A stretch of 64,000 nt of DNA from Acidobacteriota bacterium (GTDB taxonomy: Bacteria; Acidobacteriota; Thermoanaerobaculia; Thermoanaerobaculales; Thermoanaerobaculaceae): the NCBI GenBank assembly GCA_016213675.1, contig JACQZW010000039.1, forward strand, positions 1 through 64,000, given 5' to 3'. Shown piece after piece: positions 49,058 through 56,776 of the stretch. The notes under the pieces were generated by a model, which searched no databases, had not been told where the DNA came from, and was given only the letters and a program-made list of their open reading frames with translations. Positions within the stretch are counted from its first letter, which is position 1. The number at the start of each line of letters is the position of its first letter. A program made the translations under genes and the position numbers.

Positions 49058-49810
49058 TCAGTAGAGCACGCGCTCCAACGTGAGCCCGTGCGCCGGCGCG
49101 GTCGGCGCCGGAGCGCGGGTGTGCGGATCGCGGAGCAGGGCGTCGAGCCAGGCAATCGGCTGGCCGCCGCGTCCGACCTCGACGAGCGCCCCGGCGAACC
49201 GGCGGACCATCCCGCGGAGGAACCCGTCGCCCACGACGACGACCGCCGCGCGTCTCCCGCGGACCACCACCCGCAGGGAGCTCACGCAGCGCACCGTGCC
49301 TCGCGGCCCGGTTCCGGCATGGCCGCTCAACGCGAATGCCGCGAAGTCGTGCTCGCCGACCAGGGCCTCACCGCCCGCCGACAGCGCGGCGACGTCCGGG
49401 CGAGCCGGCAGCAGCCACGTCCGCTGGCCCTCCCACGGATCCAGCGGTGGTCCCCAGGCGAGCCGGTAGCGATAGCGCTTGCCGCCGGCGGATCGCCGGG
49501 CGTCGAACCCCGGTGGCGCCGTCCAGGCTGCGACGACGCGGGCGTCCCCGGCGAGCATCGAGTTGAGAGCGGCCTGGACACCCGCCGGAGGTATGCCCCG
49601 CGGTGGATCGAAGTGCGCGACCTGACCGGCAGCGTGGACCCCGGCATCGGTGCGGCCGGCCCCGGTGGTGCGCACCGGTGAGCCGTAGAGACGTTCCAGC
49701 GCCCGCTCGAGCTCGCCCTGCACGGTTCGCTGCCCGCGCTGCGTCTGCCATCCCGCGAAGCCGCCGCCCAGGTAGGCGAGACGCAGTACCACGCGAGGCG
49801 GGGCTGTCAT
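49058..49810 (-). CDS. truA: tRNA pseudouridine(38-40) synthase TruA
   Basis: 250 residues. Core motifs: LAYLGGGFAGWQTQ, TTGAGRTDAGVHAAGQVAHF with catalytic Asp55, RRSAGGKRYRYRL and VVGDGFLRGMVRRFAGALVE. It modifies the anticodon stem-loop of tRNAs. The ATG at 49810 is only 4 nt after a TAATAC hexamer, so it may be leaderless. It heads the run toward uppS and diverges from fadD. Confidence 0.94.
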   Translation of the reverse strand: MTAPPRVVLRLAYLGGGFAGWQTQRGQRTVQGELERALERLYGSPVRTTGAGRTDAGVHAAGQVAHFDPPRGIPPAGVQAALNSMLAGDARVVAAWTAPPGFDARRSAGGKRYRYRLAWGPPLDPWEGQRTWLLPARPDVAALSAGGEALVGEHDFAAFALSGHAGTGPRGTVRCVSSLRVVVRGRRAAVVVVGDGFLRGMVRRFAGALVEVGRGGQPIAWLDALLRDPHTRAPAPTAPAHGLTLERVLY

Positions 49811-49814
49811 GCGG

Positions 49815-49820
49815 GTATTA
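49815..49820 (-). promoter_or_regulatory. -10-like TAATAC for truA
   Basis: GTATTA on the plus strand reads TAATAC toward truA, 4 nt from the ATG. No Shine-Dalgarno sequence fits in the space. Confidence 0.35.
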
Positions 49821-49895
49821 TGGCCGCCCGCCGCAAGTGGTGTCGCGCGCGGACGAGACGAGTCGTACAATCACCTCAACACCCAGGGGGGGCCG

Positions 49896-51683
49896 ATGGA
49901 AACCCTACGCGATCTGTTCCAGCACGTTGTGGACACGTATCCCTCGCGGAAGGTGATCCAACGCATCCGCGCCGGGAAGAGCTGGCGCGAGCTGACCGTC
50001 AAGGAGTTCGAGCGGGCGACCCGCGACACGGCCGCCAGGCTGGCCGCAGCCGGGGTCTCGAAGGGCGACCGGGTCGTGCTGTTCTCCGAGAATCGGCCCG
50101 AGTGGCACGTCATCGACTTCGCCTGTCACCTCCTGGGGGCGGTGTCGGTGCCGCTGTACGCGACGCTCCCGGCCGCGCAGGTGCGCTACATCGTCTCCGA
50201 TTGCGGCGGCAAGCTCCTGCTCGTGTCGGGCAAGGAGCGCGCCCGGACGGCGCTCGAGGCGATGTACGACCTGCCCACGGTCCGGGTGGTCGGCATCGAC
50301 CCCGGGCTCGCCGAGGGACTCGAGTGCCTCCACGACCTGCCGCTGCCCGCCAAGAGACAGCGGACCGCGCCGCCGCCGCTAGCAGCGTCCGACCTCGCGA
50401 GCGTGATCTACACCTCGGGCACCACCGGCGATCCCAAGGGCGTCATGCTGACCCACGGCAACTTCCTCTTCCAGATCAACACCGTGGCGCCGATGTTCCC
50501 GATCAACGAGCGGGACATCTGCATGTCGTTCCTCCCCCTGTCGCACGTCTACGAGCGCACCGTGGACTACGTCTTCTTCAAGACCGGCGCCCAGATCAAC
50601 TACGTCGAGTCGATCGAGCGGGTCCCCACGCAGCTCACCGAGATCCGGCCGACCATCATGGTCTCGGTGCCGCGTCTGTTCGAGCGGTCGTACATCAAGA
50701 TCATCACCAGGGTCCAGCACGAAGGCGGCGCCAAGAAGCGCCTGTTCGACTGGGCGGTGCGCGTTGGCCGCAAGGTCCGCGAGGCCGCCTGGCGCGGCGA
50801 GAAGCCGGGCGCCTTCGTCCGCGGCCAGTACGCGGTGGCGAAGGCGCGGATCTTCTCGAAGGTGGTGGAGAAGCTCGGCGGCCGGCTCCGCTTCACGATC
50901 TCGGGAGGCGCACCGTTGGCCCGGGAGGTCGCCGAGTTCTTCGACATCATCGGCGTGCAGATCCTCCAGGGGTACGGGCTCACCGAGACCTCGCCGGTGT
51001 TCGCCGTGAACACGCTGGACGCGAATCGCCTCGGCTCGGTGGGCAAGATCGTCCCGGGCGTCGAGGTGCAGATCGCGGCCGACGGCGAGATCCTCACCCG
51101 CGGACCGCACGTCATGCTGGGCTACTGGAACAAGCCCGAGGCGACCGCCGAGACGATCGACAAGGACCGCTGGCTGCACACCGGTGACGTGGGCTATCTC
51201 GACGCCGACGGCTACCTGTTCATCACCGACCGCAAGAAGGACATCATCGTCACCTCGGGCGGCAAGAACGTCGCCCCGCAGCCGATCGAGGGTCGCCTCG
51301 GAGCCACGCCGTTCATCGCCCAGGCGGTGCTGATCGGCGACAAGTATCCCTACCTGACGGCGCTCGTCGTGCCCAACTTCGAGAACCTCGAGGCCCACCT
51401 GGCGGAGAAGGGGATCAAGGGGCTCGACCGCGAGTCGATGGCGACGCACGGTGAAACCGAGGCCGTGATCGCCGCCGCGGTCAAGTCGATCAACGGCGAG
51501 GTTGCCATGCATGAGCGGATCCGCCGTTTCACCATCCTGAAGCGGGAGTTTTCCCTCGAGGAGGGTGAGCTCACGCCGACCATGAAGGTCCGCCGGCGGA
51601 TCGTCGGCGAGCGTTACCGCGACCTCATCGAGGGGATGTACCTGAAGACCCAGCGCGCTGGCGAGTACGAGCTGGGGGAGTAA
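49896..51683 (+). CDS. Long-chain fatty acid--CoA ligase (AMP-forming)
   Basis: 595 residues of the ANL superfamily. A3 loop SVIYTSGTTGDPKGVMLTHG, MSFLPLSHVYERTVDY, SGGAPLAREVAEFFDIIG, LQGYGLTETSPVFAVN, HTGDVGYLDADGYLFITDR and KKDIIVTSGGKNVAPQPIEG are all present, matching bacterial FadD15/FAA1-like enzymes. It activates fatty acids to acyl-CoA via acyl-AMP. A GGGGG run 4 nt before the ATG at 49896 supports this start over a longer frame. TACAAT at 49866-49871 is a candidate -10. Confidence 0.92.
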   Translation: METLRDLFQHVVDTYPSRKVIQRIRAGKSWRELTVKEFERATRDTAARLAAAGVSKGDRVVLFSENRPEWHVIDFACHLLGAVSVPLYATLPAAQVRYIVSDCGGKLLLVSGKERARTALEAMYDLPTVRVVGIDPGLAEGLECLHDLPLPAKRQRTAPPPLAASDLASVIYTSGTTGDPKGVMLTHGNFLFQINTVAPMFPINERDICMSFLPLSHVYERTVDYVFFKTGAQINYVESIERVPTQLTEIRPTIMVSVPRLFERSYIKIITRVQHEGGAKKRLFDWAVRVGRKVREAAWRGEKPGAFVRGQYAVAKARIFSKVVEKLGGRLRFTISGGAPLAREVAEFFDIIGVQILQGYGLTETSPVFAVNTLDANRLGSVGKIVPGVEVQIAADGEILTRGPHVMLGYWNKPEATAETIDKDRWLHTGDVGYLDADGYLFITDRKKDIIVTSGGKNVAPQPIEGRLGATPFIAQAVLIGDKYPYLTALVVPNFENLEAHLAEKGIKGLDRESMATHGETEAVIAAAVKSINGEVAMHERIRRFTILKREFSLEEGELTPTMKVRRRIVGERYRDLIEGMYLKTQRAGEYELGE

Positions 51684-51718
51684 CCACCCGCCCGCCCAGG
51701 CACGAGGCACGGGGCAGG
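51684..51718. repeat. Short 7-bp-period array after the acyl-CoA ligase stop
   Basis: After TAA come CCACCCG, CCCGCCC, AGGCACG, AGGCACG and GGGCAGG. This is the shortest member of the family in the window, in the 73-bp gap with the convergent HAD gene. Confidence 0.6.
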
Positions 51719-51756
51719 AGTCCCAGGTGTCTCACGTACGGTGCGTGGCCGCTAAT

Positions 51757-52452
51757 TCAGCCGAGGATGGCGGCGAGCGCCGCCGGCGGCTCGAGGGTGT
51801 CGAGGAGCGCATCGGGCCCGAGCGAGGCCAACTGCCCGCGGTTCGTCCAGCCGCTCGCCACCGCGACGGACCGTGCGCCGCCGGCTCGCGCACAGGCCAC
51901 GTCGGCCTCGGCGTCTCCGATGACCACGGTGCGGAAACCGGCGAACTCGTCGCCCCAATGCTCCCGGGCGCGGTCGCGAGCCACCGCGACGAGCTTGTTG
52001 CGGTCCTCGTCGTCCGACCCGTACGCGCCGATCGCGAAGGCCCCGTCGAGGCCGGCCGCGCCGAGCTTGATCGCGGCCCCGGGCGCGACGTTCCCGGTCA
52101 GAAGACCCAGGTGGACGCCGGGAGTCCCGGCGAGCTCGGCGAGCAGCTCCCTCACGCCCGGGAGTACCTGCACCGCGTCTCCCGACAGCGCGTCCCGCAG
52201 CCTGCCCAGATAGTGTGCAATCACCGCCGGCAGGCGCGGTTCGACCGCGCTGCGGGGAAGCCCGGCCAGGCCCATGAGCTCGAAGACGATCTGCGGGTCC
52301 GTCTTGCCGGAATAGCGGAATGACTCCCACGGTCCCGCTGTCCCGAACGTCTCCTCGAGGGCCGAGGCGAGGGCCGCGCCTGCCCGCCCGCCTGTCGAGA
52401 CGAGTGTTCCGTCGACGTCGAAGAGCACGAGGCGACCGGCCTTGACACGCAC
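51757..52452 (-). CDS. HAD-superfamily phosphatase (phosphoglycolate phosphatase-like)
   Basis: 231 residues. Motif I is LVLFDVDGTLVSTGG, motif II GLLTGNVAPG, then a Lys in IKLGAAGL and motif IV TVVIGDAEADVACARAGG. The cap domain is helical, as in Gph/PGP-type enzymes. It likely dephosphorylates a small phosphate ester such as 2-phosphoglycolate; the substrate is not determined. The GTG at 52452 lies 6 nt after a TACACT hexamer, arguing for a leaderless start rather than a longer frame. Confidence 0.85.
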   Translation of the reverse strand: MRVKAGRLVLFDVDGTLVSTGGRAGAALASALEETFGTAGPWESFRYSGKTDPQIVFELMGLAGLPRSAVEPRLPAVIAHYLGRLRDALSGDAVQVLPGVRELLAELAGTPGVHLGLLTGNVAPGAAIKLGAAGLDGAFAIGAYGSDDEDRNKLVAVARDRAREHWGDEFAGFRTVVIGDAEADVACARAGGARSVAVASGWTNRGQLASLGPDALLDTLEPPAALAAILG

Positions 52453-52458
52453 AGGAGG

Positions 52459-52464
52459 AGTGTA
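52459..52464 (-). promoter_or_regulatory. -10 hexamer TACACT for the HAD gene, leaderless type
   Basis: AGTGTA on the plus strand reads TACACT toward the gene, 6 nt from the GTG at 52452. It decides the start. Confidence 0.5.
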
Positions 52465-52573
52465 GCAAGGGCGCGCCGTCGGGGCGGTGAACCCGGTCTG
52501 CGGCGGACGCGGCAACGACGCGGTGAGGCCAAGCGGCGCGAGTCGTGCGTGAAGAAGAAGGGGACGTCACAAA

Positions 52574-52603
52574 TTGACACGAGCCCTCGCATGTGCGTAG
52601 CAT
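52574..52603 (+). promoter_or_regulatory. Consensus promoter TTGACA-18-TAGCAT
   Basis: TTGACA (52574-52579) and TAGCAT (52598-52603), spacer 18 bp. It lies inside the longest possible frame of the downstream gene, which favours the later GTG start at 52633. Confidence 0.7.
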
Positions 52604-52632
52604 CACGGTGCTGCGCGGAGCAGGAACGACTC

Positions 52633-53343
52633 GTGCTGACAGGATTCAACACTGACATCGACTTCGACGGTGTGACCTACCACGTCCAGACCGAGGACCG
52701 GGGCGGTGGCAACCCACTGATCGAATCGCTCGTCTACGTGCGGGGCGAGATCCTCGCGACCCGCCGCACCGAGTACCGGAACCTCATGGAAGCGGGCGCC
52801 GAGATGACGGCGATCCGCACCCTGATGGAACGGCAGCACCGCGCGATCGTCGACGCCATCCGCACCGGGCGTATCGACGTGCTCACCGAACCCTCCATCG
52901 GCGGCGAAGCCGACACGACGGTGAGCCGGCGACCTCGCGGCGAGGGTGCGAGGGGCGGCGTCGGACCCATGGAAGCGGCCAAGCGGTCGCAACGAACGCT
53001 CGACGAGGTCATCGCCGACTGGTTGGCCGAGCAGCAGAAGGCCGAGCGGATCCGGGTGCAGATCGAGGGCGGTGACGACCTCCGCTTCGGTGTCCCGTTC
53101 CGCCTGGTCGTGAGCGTCAAGACGAGTCCCGGCGACGGTCCCGTCCAGCATGCCCACGTGGTGGCGAAGTTCCTCTCGACGGCGATGAAGGCGGTCAAGC
53201 TCGCCGAGGCGCATTCGGGACCAGCCGGCGAGGCCGCGCTGACCGGCACCCTCCCGCAGGTCGAGAAGGGCACGGCGTTGGTCGTCGTCACGGTCCAGCA
53301 TCCGAGCGGCAACGACGAGGTCAAGTTCCTCGTGAAACGCTAA
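52633..53343 (+). CDS. Conserved 'VQTED' family protein, unknown function
   Basis: 236 residues from GTG 52633 (AGGA 7 nt upstream, promoter just before). The N-terminal 85 residues contain FNTDIDFDGVTYHVQTEDRG and SLVYVRGEILATRRTEYRN, a pattern I recall from uncharacterised proteins of Acidobacteria and Myxococcota. After a linker and a helix (TLDEVIADWLAEQQKAERI) the C-terminal 90 residues look like an Ig-like sandwich (GVPFRLVVSVKT). No signal peptide is seen. Function unknown. Confidence 0.7.
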   Translation: MLTGFNTDIDFDGVTYHVQTEDRGGGNPLIESLVYVRGEILATRRTEYRNLMEAGAEMTAIRTLMERQHRAIVDAIRTGRIDVLTEPSIGGEADTTVSRRPRGEGARGGVGPMEAAKRSQRTLDEVIADWLAEQQKAERIRVQIEGGDDLRFGVPFRLVVSVKTSPGDGPVQHAHVVAKFLSTAMKAVKLAEAHSGPAGEAALTGTLPQVEKGTALVVVTVQHPSGNDEVKFLVKR

Positions 53344-53459
53344 TCCCCACCCCCCACCCGGTTGAGCGTCAAGCGTCCAGCGGAAAACGCACAAGGAAAG
53401 CGACCGAGGGCTTTTACGCTCAACGCAGGACGCATGACGCTGAACGGGTGGGTGGGGGC
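53344..53459. repeat. 7-bp-period inverted array in a convergent gap
   Basis: Left arm heptamers AGCGTCA, AGCGTCC, AGCGGAA; right arm CTTTTAC, GCTCAAC, GCAGGAC, GCATGAC, GCTGAAC, GGGTGGG, TGGGGGC, ending at the proline dehydrogenase stop. GTTGAGCGTCAAGCGTCC (53361-53378) pairs with GGACGCATGACGCTGAAC (53428-53445) over 18 bp with two mismatches, and the C-rich/G-rich ends also pair. Confidence 0.87.
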
Positions 53460-54371
53460 TCAGACGTCCATACGGCCGCGGACGAACGCCTCGAGACCGG
53501 CCCGGGCGATGGTCGGGTTCTCGCGCAGGCGGCGCACCGAGTACGGGTACCAGTGCGAGCCGAACGGCACGTACACCCGCAGCTTGTGGCCGGTACCGGT
53601 GATGATCTTGCGCAGCTCCGGGTCGACGCCCAGCAGCATCTGGAACTCGTACTGATCGGGAGTGAGCGAGAGCTGGCGCACGAGCCCGAGCGCGGCCTCG
53701 ACCAGCCACTCGTCGTGCGTCGCGATCCCGACATACGAGCCTCCGGCGAGCAGGACGCGGAGGGCGTCCACGTACGCGTTGCGGATGATGTCGCGTTCCT
53801 GGTAGCCGATCGGCCTGGGTTCCAGGTAGATGCCCTTGCACAGGCGCACGTTGGTCTTCTCGGCGGCCAGGGCCGCGGCGTCGTCGAGGTTGCGGCGGAG
53901 CCGGGCCTGCAGCACCACACCCGTGCCCTTCGGGTAGCGGGCGATGAGGCGGCGGTAGATCCGCAGCGTGGCGTCGGTCGTGGGGGCGTCCTCCATGTCG
54001 ATGCGGACGAAGATCCCCTTGGGGTGCGCGCGGGCCAGGATCGCGTCGATGTTGGAGAAGCAGAACTCCTCGTCGATGGTGAGCCCCATCTGGGTGGGCT
54101 TGAGGGAGACGTTGGCATCCAGGGAGTTGGCGACGATGGCGTCGATGACCTCGAGGTACGACTTGACGGCGGTCGCCGCCAGGTCGCGGCTGCTCACGCT
54201 CTCGCCGAGCACGTCGACGGTCGCCCGGCAACCGTCACGGGCGAGCCGCTGCACCGTGGCGACGGCCTCCTCGAGGCGCGCCCCGGCGACGTACCGACGG
54301 GCGAAGAAGTGCACCATCGGCTTCGGTGTGATCGGCAGAGTGGTGCGGATCAGGCCGTTGAACAGGTTCAT
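53460..54371 (-). CDS. Proline dehydrogenase (monofunctional)
   Basis: 303 residues of the FAD-binding TIM barrel. Segments include VSLKPTQMGLTIDEEF, FVRIDMEDAPTTDATLRIYR, VVLQARLRRNLDD, VRLCKGIYLEP, YEFQMLLGVDPELR and VYVPFGSHWYPYSVRRLREN, which carry flavin- and substrate-binding residues. It oxidises proline to pyrroline-5-carboxylate. It is the short PRODH type; the PutA dehydrogenase domain is absent. GGGAGGA precedes the ATG at 54371, which overlaps the comFC stop. Confidence 0.92.
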   Translation of the reverse strand: MNLFNGLIRTTLPITPKPMVHFFARRYVAGARLEEAVATVQRLARDGCRATVDVLGESVSSRDLAATAVKSYLEVIDAIVANSLDANVSLKPTQMGLTIDEEFCFSNIDAILARAHPKGIFVRIDMEDAPTTDATLRIYRRLIARYPKGTGVVLQARLRRNLDDAAALAAEKTNVRLCKGIYLEPRPIGYQERDIIRNAYVDALRVLLAGGSYVGIATHDEWLVEAALGLVRQLSLTPDQYEFQMLLGVDPELRKIITGTGHKLRVYVPFGSHWYPYSVRRLRENPTIARAGLEAFVRGRMDV

Positions 54372-55084
54372 GGAATCCTCCCGGGTCGTAGCGTGCGGGC
54401 AACGGTGATGACGCGCACGGCGGAGGCGCCGGCGCGCAACAGGGCGGTAACGCAGGCCGTCGCGGTGGCCCCGGTGGTCAACACGTCGTCGACCAGGAGG
54501 ACCTCCCCGGCGACAGGGCCGCGCGGCGCGAAGTTGGAGGCGGAAAGGCTCAACCTTTGGGCCCGGGTGCGGCCGAACTGCGCCTGCCCCCCGGACCGGC
54601 AAAGCGCGTGCACGAACTCGGTTCCCAGGACTCCCGCGAGACGTCGGGCGAGCAGTTCCGACTGGTTGAAGCCGCGCCTGCAGCGCCGCCAGGCGGTCAT
54701 CGGGACGGGGGCGACGCAATTCGGGCGGGGCCAGCCGGCCCGCTGCCAGGCGGCGAGGAGGAGCTCGGCCAGCGGGACGGCCAGCTCGTCGCGGCGGCCG
54801 TTCTTGAACGAGACGACGAGGTCGCGCAGCACGCCGACGTAGGGGCCGTAGCTGGTCGCCGCCCGCCACGCGGGAGGAGCGGCCCGGCAGCCGAGGCACG
54901 GTGCGGCGTCGGCAACTTCCGCCTCGCCGCAACTCGGGCAGAGCCGACCCGCGTGCGGCGCGACCTGCGACCAACACACCGGGCACACACCGGCACGACT
55001 TCCCCGCCACGGCAACACCCCGGTGCAGGTGGCGCAGCGTGCAGGCAGGAAGGTGGTGGCAAGAGCCTCGGCGAGGGACGCCAT
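54368..55084 (-). CDS. comFC: ComF-family phosphoribosyltransferase-like protein
   Basis: 238 residues. A double zinc finger at the N-terminus (CATCTG, CPVCW, CPSCGE, CLGC) is followed by SYGPYVGVLRDLVVSFKNG, VPMTAWRRCRRGFNQSELLA and the PRPP-loop VLLVDDVLTTGATATACV. ComFC acts in natural competence and DNA uptake in Firmicutes and Helicobacter, and homologues are widespread. A TAGAAT 9 nt before the ATG suggests a near-leaderless start. Confidence 0.9.
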   Translation of the reverse strand: MASLAEALATTFLPARCATCTGVLPWRGSRAGVCPVCWSQVAPHAGRLCPSCGEAEVADAAPCLGCRAAPPAWRAATSYGPYVGVLRDLVVSFKNGRRDELAVPLAELLLAAWQRAGWPRPNCVAPVPMTAWRRCRRGFNQSELLARRLAGVLGTEFVHALCRSGGQAQFGRTRAQRLSLSASNFAPRGPVAGEVLLVDDVLTTGATATACVTALLRAGASAVRVITVARTLRPGRIP

Positions 55085-55093
55085 GGCGGGCGG

Positions 55094-55099
55094 ATTCTA
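55094..55099 (-). promoter_or_regulatory. -10 hexamer TAGAAT for comFC
   Basis: ATTCTA on the plus strand reads TAGAAT toward comFC, 9 nt from its ATG. Confidence 0.45.
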
Positions 55100-55198
55100 C
55101 CAGTTTTCCCGGGCTTTGTGCCGGACGGCGCAAGTTCGCCTCCGGGGCCTCGCGACGGGCTGGGCGGGGAGCCCGTATACTCCCGGGAGGAGGCACAC

Positions 55199-55738
55199 AT
55201 GCGGCGGATTTCTCTCGTGGTGGCGGCGTTGCTGTTCGCGGGGGCCGCCCAGGCCCAGATCCTCTGGATCGGAGCCGGGGCAGGCACCACTTGGTCGTAC
55301 GAGCCTGACACCGCCCCGGGCGAGACGTTCCTCCACAGCGGCACGACGGCGCCGATGGTCTTCGCCGCCGTCCCGCTGAACGACGATACCCTGCTGCGAC
55401 TGCGTGCCCAGACCCTGCCGGTCGACACGCTGTACAACGGCGAGGCCTGGCCCGGCAAGGTGCAGGCCATCACGCTCGGCGTGGACTACTTCCTCGAGGA
55501 CTACCTGGGTGAGGCCGTCCTGTCGGCCGGGTTCGGCCGCTACCAGCTCGAGCTGCAGGCGCAGCAACCCCCGGAGGGGCTGGAGGACGGCAAGTTCGGC
55601 TGGTACGTCAGTGTCGGCCAGTGGTTCGCGATCACCCGTCGCAGCCGGATCACCCTCGACATCACGGTCGATCGCTGCACGGTTCCGAACGACCCGGTCC
55701 TGTTCAGCCTGAACGCGGCACTGGCCCTCTCCTTCTAG
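55199..55738 (+). CDS. Exported beta-rich protein (possible outer-membrane barrel)
   Basis: 179 residues. Signal peptide MRRISLVVAALLFAGAAQAQ; the mature part alternates short strands (ILWIGAGAGTTWSYEP, ITLGVDYFLEDYLGEAVLSA, FGWYVSVGQWFAITRRSRIT) and ends in the aromatic ALALSF, consistent with a small eight-stranded OM barrel. Strong GGGAGGAGG precedes the ATG, with TATACT at 55176-55181 as a -10. I recognise no specific family. Confidence 0.65.
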   Translation: MRRISLVVAALLFAGAAQAQILWIGAGAGTTWSYEPDTAPGETFLHSGTTAPMVFAAVPLNDDTLLRLRAQTLPVDTLYNGEAWPGKVQAITLGVDYFLEDYLGEAVLSAGFGRYQLELQAQQPPEGLEDGKFGWYVSVGQWFAITRRSRITLDITVDRCTVPNDPVLFSLNAALALSF

Positions 55739-55740
55739 CC

Positions 55741-56088
55741 ATGCCGCACGTCATCCGTCGGGGTCGCGCCGATCTCCAGGCGGCGTGGCGCGAGCTGCCA
55801 CGCGGTCCGTGGCGGTGGGGCGGTGTCGTGGCCCGTGTCGAGGGCAGCTACCTCGCGGTCTCCGGCGACGCCCTCCTGGTCGCCGGCGTCGTGGTCGAGT
55901 TCGGTCGACCGCTCCACCCGGTGGCACTCGTGACCGTCCGGGAGGACGGAACCGCGGTGCACCTGTGGCCGGCGGCGGCCATCGAGCGCACGGAGGCCGT
56001 GAAGCGCTTCCTCACCCAGGTGTCGCGTGAGCTGACTGCGTTCGGCGCGGCCGAGGTCCTGACGACAAATCTCCCCGACCTGGCGTGA
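55741..56088 (+). CDS. Hypothetical protein
   Basis: 115 residues from the ATG at 55741, two bases after the stop of the exported protein. It is a compact soluble domain (WRWGGVVARVEGSYLAVSGD, VVVEFGRPLHPVALVTV, then a helix AVKRFLTQVSRELTAF). No family recognised. Tight spacing implies co-transcription with the upstream gene. Confidence 0.5.
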   Translation: MPHVIRRGRADLQAAWRELPRGPWRWGGVVARVEGSYLAVSGDALLVAGVVVEFGRPLHPVALVTVREDGTAVHLWPAAAIERTEAVKRFLTQVSRELTAFGAAEVLTTNLPDLA

Positions 56089-56130
56089 GCGCTTCGGAGG
56101 GGCCGGGCCCGGCCGCAGGACCACGGGCGG
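56089..56130. other. Convergent gap with a perfect palindrome, no 7-bp array
   Basis: GGCCGGGCCCGGCC (56101-56114) is a perfect 14-bp palindrome. This is the only convergent gap over 30 bp in the window in which I see no heptamer array. Confidence 0.5.
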
Positions 56131-56643
56131 TCAGGGCGCGTCCCGCTCGACCTCGCGCAGCTTCTCCTGCTGTGAGTACTGCATGTTCTGCAACTGATCC
56201 CGGATGCCGCCGGCGGGTCCGCCGGGCATCGAGGTGGTCCCGGTGAGGGCCTCGCCGGCCCGGTCGAGAAGCTGGCGGGCGCGCGCCCGGTGCGGGTCGC
56301 CGCGGTCGGACGCCTGGAGCAGCTCGTCGGCGGCGCCGCGCAGCGCGACGGCGGCGGCGTAGGGTGGGGTGCCGGGGGTCGTGGCGGCGGCCCAGCTTGC
56401 CGCCGTCACGGCGGCCTCGCGAAGCTCGTCGGCGGGGAGCGGGCTGGCGTCGAGCAACGCCGAGAGACGCGTGACGAGGCGACGGGCCGCGGGCTCGTCG
56501 AAGCCCCGCGGCGCGGCGTCGTCCCGCAGGCTCGGCAGGGCACGGCGGGCGAGGTCGAAGTCGTGGGCGGTCTGCCGCGCCGACATCGTCAGCACGATCG
56601 CCGCCGCGATCAGCAGGGCAACGAGTCCGAACGCCCAGCGCAT
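56131..56643 (-). CDS. Hypothetical membrane-anchored protein
   Basis: 170 residues. One N-terminal span (FGLVALLIAAAIVLTMSA) then a mostly helical extracytoplasmic part rich in Ala and Arg (AARRLVTRLSALLDASPL, AVALRGAADELLQASDRG), ending in a Gln-rich segment (RDQLQNMQYSQQEKLREVE). No family recognised. It diverges from the secreted protein at 56777. Confidence 0.5.
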   Translation of the reverse strand: MRWAFGLVALLIAAAIVLTMSARQTAHDFDLARRALPSLRDDAAPRGFDEPAARRLVTRLSALLDASPLPADELREAAVTAASWAAATTPGTPPYAAAVALRGAADELLQASDRGDPHRARARQLLDRAGEALTGTTSMPGGPAGGIRDQLQNMQYSQQEKLREVERDAP

Positions 56644-56776
56644 GGCCGGTTCTCCCCGTTCAGGTTACACCCGCTCCCCGGATGACCACCGCCGAGGACA
56701 TCCGGCGCCATGCCGTCGATGTGGGCCGTCACGCGTCCTGGCACGCCGCCTGCAAGCAGCTTCTTGGAGGTGCACG

